Positions 53,306 to 58,903 of a DNA stretch of 58,903 bases are shown here, one piece after another (positions within the stretch are counted from its first letter, which is position 1; each line of letters starts with the position of its first letter). A program made the translations under genes and the position numbers. The DNA is from Candidatus Aquidulcis sp. Lineage in GTDB: Bacteria; Chloroflexota; Anaerolineae; Anaerolineales; UBA4823. The stretch covers positions 1 through 58,903 of the forward strand of contig DYIZ01000016.1 in the NCBI GenBank assembly GCA_020723385.1, in the 5' to 3' direction. The notes below the pieces were generated by a model that was not told the origin of the DNA, did no database searches, and saw only the letters and a list, made by a program, of their open reading frames with translations.

Positions 53306-54024
53306 GTTTTCTCAGCCAATACGATCAGACTTTCGCCCATGCGAAGGGGAATGATACTCCATCCGAGAATTGCCTGCAAGCCCCCCGGCCCACCAAAGAT
53401 CAATTTTTGCAGTTTGACGGGCAAAAACGACACATAAGGTGGGTCCCAAAACCCATCTGAGAAGACCCGGCGCGGGCGTAAACCCGCTTTCCGCAGGTAG
53501 TCGAGCCACTGCGAGGGGGGCAGCAAGCTGATGTGCGTTGGATCTTTGTAACCGACCCACTTCTCTTTCTTGCGCGCCCGCATGGGTGAATCCAGGTTGG
53601 GGGTTGCCATGAGCAGCAATCCCCCGGGGGACAGGACGCGGCCCATCTCGGAGATGGCCTGCTCCGGGTGGGGTAAATGCTCCACCACGTGCTTGGCAAT
53701 CACGATGGCAAAATGGGCATCCGGGTAGGCGCTCAAATCTTCGGCAGACAACGCCGCAAACTGCCCCTGGGGCACATTGCGGCGCGCTTCTACCAGCGCT
53801 GATTCGTTGATGTCGCTGCCAAACACCTCATAGCGGTCGGTCAGCCAGGTGAGCAGATGCCCCAGCCCACAGCCGACTTCCAGCACACGGCCCATTTTCG
53901 GCCCGTGCCGCCGCGCTAACAACGCGTAGAACCGGTTCGACCACCAATACTGGCTGTATTTGGCAAAAGAGACGGTGGCGTAGGGGCCGGAAGAGAAATA
54001 GGAGTCGTCGAAGGGATTCTTCAT
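53302..54024 (-). CDS. Class I SAM-dependent methyltransferase
   Basis: A 240-residue protein with a Rossmann methyltransferase core: VLEVGCGLGHLLTWL (motif I), SDINESALVEARRN, AIVIAKHVVEHLPHPEQAISEMGRVLSPGG. The substrate is not evident. It ends by overlapping the GT39 gene start (ATGA), so it may modify a glycolipid or sugar in the same pathway. Confidence 0.9.
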   Translation of the reverse strand: MKNPFDDSYFSSGPYATVSFAKYSQYWWSNRFYALLARRHGPKMGRVLEVGCGLGHLLTWLTDRYEVFGSDINESALVEARRNVPQGQFAALSAEDLSAYPDAHFAIVIAKHVVEHLPHPEQAISEMGRVLSPGGLLLMATPNLDSPMRARKKEKWVGYKDPTHISLLPPSQWLDYLRKAGLRPRRVFSDGFWDPPYVSFLPVKLQKLIFGGPGGLQAILGWSIIPLRMGESLIVLAEKT

Positions 54025-54106
54025 AGGGGATCGGGGAAAAGGGGCAGGGGATAGGGGTTAAGAGATACCGGGGATGAACTTCCCTTATCCCTTTTCCCCT
54101 ACTCCC
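54025..54106. repeat. Low-complexity GGGGAAAAGGGG words and inverted partner
   Basis: GGATCGGGGAAAAGGGG and GGGGATAGGGG on one side, and CCCTTATCCCTTTTCCCC with CCCCTAT on the other, form a long loose hairpin between two minus-strand methyltransferase genes. Confidence 0.75.
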
Positions 54107-54922
54107 CTATATTTTTCGGGCAATATAAAACGTGAACGTCCCCTGCGGATGCGCCTCCGCCGTGGCGTACTGCTCGACCAGACGCCGGGTGAGCGCCAGA
54201 TTCCAGCGGGTGGGGGCGATAATCCAGCGCCGGGTGAGAAGATGCGGCAGCAAGGTAGGCGCGCCAAAGTAGTGCCCCCATTCGAGCATACGCATCGCCT
54301 CGGGAGAGAAGTAATGCCACCACTTCTCCAGCCGGAAGCCGGCCTTCTCCAGCCAGCTTTGCCAAACGTCTGGCTCGACGGCGTGATGGACGCGCGACAT
54401 CTTGCGGAACCATTCCGTATAAGCCCGTCCCAGCCCGGAGAGTCCGATCTTTTGCAGGATGGCGGGTATGGACAGTTCACTGAGATAACGCGGGTTGGGC
54501 ACGCAGAAAAGGAATAACGCCCCCGGTTTGAGCACCCGCCCAGTTTCGATCAACACCTGCTCGACGTGCGGGATGTGTTCGAGCACTGAGTTGCTGACTG
54601 CGCTGCCGAAATGCCCATCGGGGAACGGCATTTTGCCGCCGTCGCTTTGCACAACCGTCCGGTAGCCGCCGCGCCGCGCTGCCTCGGTCAGCGGTCCCCA
54701 CCATGGGTCGAGGCCCACGTCTAGCGGGCGGGTGAAGGTCACGCTGGCGAAGTGACCGTCGCCGCAGCCCACGTCCAGCGTTGGGCCAGGGAGCTCGTAC
54801 TGCTGGTAAACCGCGGCTTCGGCGGCGCGCAGCATGGCGCGGAAATAGGGCAGGTCACGCAGGTGAAGCCAAAGGAAGTCTTTTGAATTGGGATTTAGGG
54901 TTTCCGTTTGCGGGTTGGGCAT
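54107..54922 (-). CDS. Class I SAM-dependent methyltransferase
   Basis: A 271-residue protein with TLDVGCGDGHFASVTF (motif I), GLDPWWGPLTEAARRGGYRTVVQSDGGKMPFPDG, and NSVLEHIPHVEQVLIETGRVLKPGALFLF. It resembles the glycan/lipid-modifying methyltransferases found in surface polysaccharide clusters. The first 15 residues (MPNPQTETLNPNSKD) derive from a low-complexity word and are probably not conserved. Confidence 0.88.
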   Translation of the reverse strand: MPNPQTETLNPNSKDFLWLHLRDLPYFRAMLRAAEAAVYQQYELPGPTLDVGCGDGHFASVTFTRPLDVGLDPWWGPLTEAARRGGYRTVVQSDGGKMPFPDGHFGSAVSNSVLEHIPHVEQVLIETGRVLKPGALFLFCVPNPRYLSELSIPAILQKIGLSGLGRAYTEWFRKMSRVHHAVEPDVWQSWLEKAGFRLEKWWHYFSPEAMRMLEWGHYFGAPTLLPHLLTRRWIIAPTRWNLALTRRLVEQYATAEAHPQGTFTFYIARKI

Positions 54923-54928
54923 ATCAAT

Positions 54929-54957
54929 ATGTTATCACTTTTGTTATAATGTTATCA
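54929..54957 (+). promoter_or_regulatory. Candidate promoter/operator of the RHH-PIN pair
   Basis: ATGTTATCA occurs twice (54929-54937, 54949-54957) with a 20-bp period, and a TATAAT (54945-54950) overlaps the second copy. Such spacing fits binding of an RHH antitoxin on one face of DNA. No clear -35 box was found. Confidence 0.45.
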
Positions 54958-54960
54958 GGG

Positions 54961-55055
54961 CCTAACCCATGCGTTCTGTGCTAAAAAGCACACGGATGTT
55001 CTCTATCCGCAATTCCAAGAGTGGGTTATGGCTATTCCGCTTTATGCGGGTTAGG
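54961..55055. repeat. Leader element with CCTAACCC/GGGTTAGG ends
   Basis: CCTAACCC (54961-54968) and GGGTTAGG (55048-55055) are inverted ends. The last 32 bp (55024-55055) match 36955-36986 in reverse complement with two mismatches. The final bases merge with the AGGAGG ribosome binding site of the antitoxin gene. Confidence 0.75.
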
Positions 55056-55064
55056 AGGCGCGAC

Positions 55065-55349
55065 ATGATCCGCACAATCGTACAACTGACCGAGGAGCAG
55101 CACCGGCTATTGAAGGAGATGGCGGCAGAATATCACACGTCGGTCTCTGAGTTGGTGCGCCAGGGAGTGGACAAGTTGACCCGCTCCCAAAAGCCCATTT
55201 TGAGCCGGGAGGAGAAAATCCGCCGGGCGATGTCTGTCGTCGGAATTGCTCACGACCGGTACGGGGCAACCGACATTTCCATAAACCATGATAAGTATCT
55301 CGAAGAAATCTACGCAGAGGAAAACCAGGACGATGACGACCTTCGTTGA
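55065..55349 (+). CDS. Ribbon-helix-helix antitoxin
   Basis: A 94-residue protein. Residues about 1-45 (MIRTIVQLTEEQHRLLKEMAAEYHTSVSELVRQGV) form a CopG-like ribbon-helix-helix DNA-binding unit. The acidic C-terminus (YLEEIYAEENQDDDDLR) would wrap the toxin. AGGAGG lies upstream. It overlaps the PIN gene by 17 bp, as in VapBC-type pairs. Confidence 0.9.
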   Translation: MIRTIVQLTEEQHRLLKEMAAEYHTSVSELVRQGVDKLTRSQKPILSREEKIRRAMSVVGIAHDRYGATDISINHDKYLEEIYAEENQDDDDLR

Positions 55350-55731
55350 TACTTCTGCTTTTCTGGCATTCCTCGACGCAGATGATGAAAATCATGCTAT
55401 CGCCAGCCGCACATGGCAAACTCTCCTCGACCAGGAAGAAGGGTTAGTGTGCAACAATTACATTTTGGTCGAGACGTTCTCGTTGATCCAGAAACGATAT
55501 GGCCTGACTGTATTGCGCACTTTTCAGAATAATGCCGTACCTTTCTTGATCATTGAATGGCTAACTCTCGAACATCACGAGTCCGCAATTACTGCCGTGC
55601 TTGCCGCCAACCGCCGACACTTGAGTCTGGTAGACTGCGCCAGTTTTGGAACGATGCAGCGATTTGGCATCCGCGCTGTCTTCGCCTTCGACCCGCACTT
55701 TGCCGAGCAGGGATTTGAAGTCGTACCCTGA
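55333..55731 (+). CDS. PIN-domain toxin (VapC-like)
   Basis: A 132-residue PIN RNase. Acidic catalytic residues are visible in FVDTSAFLA, LVETFSLI, SLVDCASFG and FDPHFAEQ, so the four-carboxylate site is complete. It is expected to cleave RNA when freed from the RHH antitoxin. Start at 55333 inside the antitoxin gene. Confidence 0.92.
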   Translation: MTTFVDTSAFLAFLDADDENHAIASRTWQTLLDQEEGLVCNNYILVETFSLIQKRYGLTVLRTFQNNAVPFLIIEWLTLEHHESAITAVLAANRRHLSLVDCASFGTMQRFGIRAVFAFDPHFAEQGFEVVP

Positions 55732-55742
55732 CAGCTTACGTT

Positions 55743-56909
55743 TCACGTTTCACGTTCTCGCTTCTCCCTGATTCCCATAAACAACCGCTCATATTGCTCT
55801 GCGATGGTCAACGGCGAGAACTGCTGCGCTACCGACTTTGGATCGCCGCGGTAAGCGGAAGGGTTATCCAGCACGGCGATGATCGCCTGCGCCAGCGCGA
55901 CCGCATCCGCCGGGGGGACGATACGCCCCATGCCGCTGATCGCCACCGGCTGGCGCACTCCCGGCAGATCGGATGCAATCACCGGGGCGCCGGCCATCAT
56001 CGCTTCGATCTGCACCATTCCGAACGACTCGGTGCTGTTCAGGCTGGGCAGAACAGTGACTTCACACGACCGAAAAAACGCCGTTCGCTCCGCTGGCGGC
56101 TGGTTGCCCAAAAAGGTCCAATGATCGCCCAATTGCTGAATGATGGGAGCCAGCTTGCGGGCGTAGGCTTCCTCGCCGAAGACGTTTTGATGCTGCCCGG
56201 CGAAGAGCACGCGTGCCGTGGGGTATTTTTCCATCACCTTCGGCAAGGCTTCAGCCAGGTATTCGACTCCTTTTTCGGTCGCCAGACGGGCGGCAATGCC
56301 GATGATGCGCTGCTCCGGCTGGATGCCAACCTTCTCACGGAAGGCGGATATATCCGCATCGGTCGCGGGGTCCAACACCGCCGGGGGATAGATAGGATGG
56401 ACTTTCGGGAGATACGGACGCAGGAAATTAGACGATTCGGCGTAATCGCGGGTATTCGTGACGATGGCATTGGCAAGCGCTGCGGCAAAATGGTTTGCAG
56501 TATGCGATACCTGGTTTGCCACCCAATGGACGAAACCTTCGGGCAAGCGCAAATCGCAGTGATAGGTCAACACCACCGGCTTTCGCAGCAACCGCCCGAA
56601 CAGCGCCAGATACGACGCGTCGAGCTGCGGCAGGTGGAGGTGGATCACATCGGCGCGGCGGGCCAGCTTCCAGCCCCACATTACCATCGAGGGCATCACC
56701 ACCCCCTTGCTGACGTGCAGCCGCACCGGAAGGCGGATCACTTCCACGCCGTCGCGCACCTCGCGGGCAGGGGTAGCTTCGTCATAGTGCGAGGTCAGCA
56801 CTGAAATTTTATGCCCCCGCTCTCCCAGGGCAAGCGCTAACCGCTCGGCATAGATGGTCAGGCCGGAGTAATGAGGACGGTAGTAAGTAAGAGAGGTGAG
56901 AATATTCAT
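55743..56909 (-). CDS. GT4-family glycosyltransferase
   Basis: A 388-residue GT-B enzyme. The N-terminal half has YYRPHYSGLTIYAERLALALGERGH; the C-terminal GT4 part has IIGIAARLATEKGVEYLAEALPKV, VLFAGQHQ and the E-x7-E motif NSTESFGMVQIEAMMAGAPVIASDLPG. It adds a hexose from a nucleotide sugar. An upstream in-frame extension to 56954 only translates a low-complexity repeat, so 56909 is chosen. The last residues (RERET) also come from a repeat word shared with the region after the PIN gene. Confidence 0.93.
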   Translation of the reverse strand: MNILTSLTYYRPHYSGLTIYAERLALALGERGHKISVLTSHYDEATPAREVRDGVEVIRLPVRLHVSKGVVMPSMVMWGWKLARRADVIHLHLPQLDASYLALFGRLLRKPVVLTYHCDLRLPEGFVHWVANQVSHTANHFAAALANAIVTNTRDYAESSNFLRPYLPKVHPIYPPAVLDPATDADISAFREKVGIQPEQRIIGIAARLATEKGVEYLAEALPKVMEKYPTARVLFAGQHQNVFGEEAYARKLAPIIQQLGDHWTFLGNQPPAERTAFFRSCEVTVLPSLNSTESFGMVQIEAMMAGAPVIASDLPGVRQPVAISGMGRIVPPADAVALAQAIIAVLDNPSAYRGDPKSVAQQFSPLTIAEQYERLFMGIREKRERET

Positions 56910-56976
56910 GGGTTGCAGGTTGAAAGTTTCAGGTTGAAGGTTCGGCGCGTGCAACCTTCAACTCGTAGCTTTCAAC
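56910..56976. repeat. GGTTGAAGG/CAACCTTCAAC word repeat
   Basis: GGTTGAAAGTTTCAGGTTGAAG on one side and GCAACCTTCAACTCG on the other occupy the gap before the GT4 gene and spill into the 3' end of the flippase-like gene. Related words are at 49494-49532. Confidence 0.75.
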
Positions 56977-57998
56977 CGTTTGAAGAGATTGGCAAGAGAT
57001 TCGCCGTCGCGGCTCAGGCCGTAGACGCCCAGGATGCCCGTGACGAGGATGTTCCAAAGGTGAAGCGTCAGAGCGTAAGCGAAAGCAGCCGCCTTGAACT
57101 CGTCCGTTTGATTGAGCGCAATTAACGGCAGGAAGAATGAAATTGTCCATTCGAAAACCCCGATAGAGGCAGGGCCAGAAGGCGCTGCCATCCCCAGGGA
57201 GGAGGCAGCCAGGCAAAAAATTGCCCAAAGCGGCGGCGCCTTGGGAAAGAAAGCCAGCATCATCAGATAATATTGCAAGAAGGCGATGCTCAAGTTGAGC
57301 AGGAAGAAGAGCGCCACCCGCAAGAAACGCTTGCTGTCGGTCAACACAGCCAGACCGGAGAGAAACGCCGGGAGCAAACGCCCGCCCAGGCGTTGGATCA
57401 ACGGCCAGCGCTGACTCAGCCGGTCGAAGATTTGTGTAACCCATTGGGGATAACGCGCCATCAGGAATAGAACAAGCAATCCAATAATGACCAGCCCACC
57501 CGGGAGGATTGCCGTCTGCCAGGGAACGCCAGCGCTGACCACAAACGGTAGTGTACTGAAGAATACTCCTACGGCCAGCAAAATATCGAAAGCTCGTTCG
57601 ACTACAATGGTCGAGAGCACGTAGGCAAAATCCAGCCCGGCTTTGCGGTTGAGCAGAAATGCCCGCCCCAGTTCACCCAGCCGGAAGGGGAGAAAATTGT
57701 TGAGCAGGTAACCTTCGTTCAACGTGAAAAACACCTGGCTGTACGTGGCTTTCTCTTGCAGCAGGTTTCGCCAGACGACCCCGCGCATCAGCAGCCACCC
57801 CAGGGTAACGAATACCCCCAGGGCCACCAGCCGGTAATCGGCCAGGCGCAGCGCGGCGATCAAATCTTTTGGTTTGATCAGGATGAAGAGGATAACCAGA
57901 AAAACAGCGCTGACCAGCAGTCCGGGTAGAATTTGCCGCCAATTTCTTTTCGAAGAAACGGTAGTAATATCAGTCCTCCCCGAGTCGCAGCACCGCAA
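56958..57998 (-). CDS. Lysylphosphatidylglycerol synthase-TM / flippase-like (UPF0104) membrane protein
   Basis: A 346-residue (or 336) membrane protein with 8-9 helices. ALNEGYLLNNFLPFRLGELGRAFLLN-like and PSGPASIGVFEWTISF segments are the family signature of the LPG synthase TM/AglD group. It may flip or anchor a lipid-linked sugar next to the GT4 gene. The start is unclear. TTG 57998 has no SD and lies inside lepA, while an in-frame ATT at 57968 follows GGGGAGGA by 5 bp. Confidence 0.8.
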   Translation of the reverse strand: MRCCDSGRTDITTVSSKRNWRQILPGLLVSAVFLVILFILIKPKDLIAALRLADYRLVALGVFVTLGWLLMRGVVWRNLLQEKATYSQVFFTLNEGYLLNNFLPFRLGELGRAFLLNRKAGLDFAYVLSTIVVERAFDILLAVGVFFSTLPFVVSAGVPWQTAILPGGLVIIGLLVLFLMARYPQWVTQIFDRLSQRWPLIQRLGGRLLPAFLSGLAVLTDSKRFLRVALFFLLNLSIAFLQYYLMMLAFFPKAPPLWAIFCLAASSLGMAAPSGPASIGVFEWTISFFLPLIALNQTDEFKAAAFAYALTLHLWNILVTGILGVYGLSRDGESLANLFKRLKATS

Positions 57999-58903
57999 AA
58001 AATGCTTCCTGCGGGATTTCGACGTTTCCCACCATTTTCAGGCGTTTCTTGCCGCGTTTTTGCTTTTCGAGCAGCTTCTTTTTGCGGGTGATGTCGCCGC
58101 CGTAGCATTTCGCCAGTACGTCTTTGCGGATGGCTTTGGCGGTGGCACGCGAGATGATACGTCCCTCGGCGGAGGCCTGGATTGGCACCACGAACATCTG
58201 CCGGGGGATCAGATCTTTCAGCTTCGAGACCAGCTTCTGGCCTTTGTGATAGGCGTCGTTTTTGTGAACGATCATCGCCAGTGCGTCAATCGGCTCATCG
58301 TTGACCAGGATTTCGACTTTGACCAGTTGGTCGGGGCGATACTCAAGAAGCTGGTAATCCATCGAGGCGTAGCCTTTGGTGCGCGACTTCAACTGGTCGA
58401 AGAAATCCACCAGCATTTCGGAGAGCGGGATATTGAAGGTAAGCTGGACGCGGTTCGAAGCAGGATACTCTTGCGAGACGAAGGTGGCCCGCCGCTTGGT
58501 GGCAAGGTCCATCACCGTCCCGTAATAATCGGTGGGTGTGAAAATGTCCAGCTTCATCCACGGCTCGCGGATCTCCTCGATGTCGCCTTCGTTTGGCAAA
58601 TCCGTTGGTGAATTGATCACGATGGTTTCGCCGGTCGTGCGCAGCAGAACTTCGTATTCTACCGATGGGGCGGTGACCAGGATATCCAGGTCGTACTCGC
58701 GTTCCAGCCGCTCCTGGATGATCTCCATGTGGAACATACCCAAAAAGCCGCAGCGGAATCCGAATTTGAGGGCTTCGGAGGTTTCCGGTTCGAAGGACAG
58801 TGCGGCATCGTTGAGCTGGAGCTTTTCGAGCGCTTCTTTCAGGTTTTGGTAATCATCGTTTTCCACCGGGTAGATGCCGGCGAAAACCATCGGCTTGGCT
58901 TTG
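57970..58903 (-). CDS. lepA: Elongation factor 4 (LepA), 5' part outside window
   Basis: The last 310 residues of EF4. KPMVFAGIYPVENDDYQNLKEALEKLQLNDAAL, the domain V-like GFLGMFHMEIIQERLEREYDLDIL, and the C-terminal AKCYGGDITRKKKLLEKQKRGKKRLKMVG are diagnostic. EF4 is a ribosomal GTPase that affects initiation/translocation under stress. The GTP-binding domain lies beyond the window. The 3' end overlaps or abuts the flippase-like gene. Confidence 0.96.
   Translation of the reverse strand, partial: KAKPMVFAGIYPVENDDYQNLKEALEKLQLNDAALSFEPETSEALKFGFRCGFLGMFHMEIIQERLEREYDLDILVTAPSVEYEVLLRTTGETIVINSPTDLPNEGDIEEIREPWMKLDIFTPTDYYGTVMDLATKRRATFVSQEYPASNRVQLTFNIPLSEMLVDFFDQLKSRTKGYASMDYQLLEYRPDQLVKVEILVNDEPIDALAMIVHKNDAYHKGQKLVSKLKDLIPRQMFVVPIQASAEGRIISRATAKAIRKDVLAKCYGGDITRKKKLLEKQKRGKKRLKMVGNVEIPQEAFFAVLRLGED

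Overview
The window looks like a chromosomal segment of an uncultured or environmental Chloroflexota bacterium, most likely class Anaerolineae. The assignment is an inference. It rests on YYY-domain (DUF2298) membrane proteins, exported WD40/TolB beta-propellers on Pro/Thr linkers, a protease ending in a YLPVVKR-type tail, moderately high GC and abundant palindromic intergenic repeats. No rRNA, tRNA, CRISPR array, prophage or transposase gene was recognised.

Layout. 1-4.2 kb: one-carbon genes (MetH-activation-like protein, partial; MttB-family corrinoid methyltransferase; homocysteine S-methyltransferase). 4.2-8.5 kb: YfcC-type transporter, PpnP, the manganese exporter MntP behind a yybP-ykoY riboswitch, a class II aldolase and ScpB. 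8.5-18.9 kb: a lipoprotein beta-propeller, UDP-glucuronate decarboxylase, GtrA, a GGDEF enzyme, a thioesterase, a BchI-like AAA+ ATPase, a TPR protein, a URO-D-like protein, RsmD, a cNMP-binding histidine kinase and a PIG-L deacetylase. The last three overlap as one operon. 19-25.5 kb: two exported WD40 lipoproteins and a GH5 hydrolase translationally coupled to one of them.

27.6-37.5 kb is the most interesting part. It holds a signalling and envelope-stress cluster: FHA/TSP3/TolB membrane protein, PRC-barrel protein, GlsB/YeaQ, YggT-like, DHH phosphoesterase, a NarL-type histidine kinase and response regulator, and a stand-alone receiver. Four promoters in this stretch, three on the + strand and one on the - strand, share the same arrangement: two GGR-N4-YCC palindromes centred exactly 23 bp apart, a TTG -35 box starting 8.5 bp past the second centre, and a -10 box 16-17 bp further on. 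This looks like a local regulon, plausibly controlled by the NarL-type regulator in the cluster.

37.7-58.9 kb is mostly on the - strand: a 1477-residue subtilase, two very large YYY-domain membrane proteins (one fused to a GT-C glycosyltransferase-like half), a GT39 protein, two SAM methyltransferases, a GT4 glycosyltransferase, a flippase-like membrane protein and the 3' part of lepA. Together these suggest surface-glycan or glycolipid synthesis. A MntA/HepT toxin-antitoxin pair, with hepT broken by an in-frame TAG, sits between the YYY genes, and an RHH/PIN pair lies at 55 kb.

Repeats recur throughout: two near-identical 142-bp MITE-like elements, a 144-bp element with inverted ends, several palindrome families, and low-complexity 'word' repeats that in four places lie inside genes, in frame, as hydrophilic linkers.
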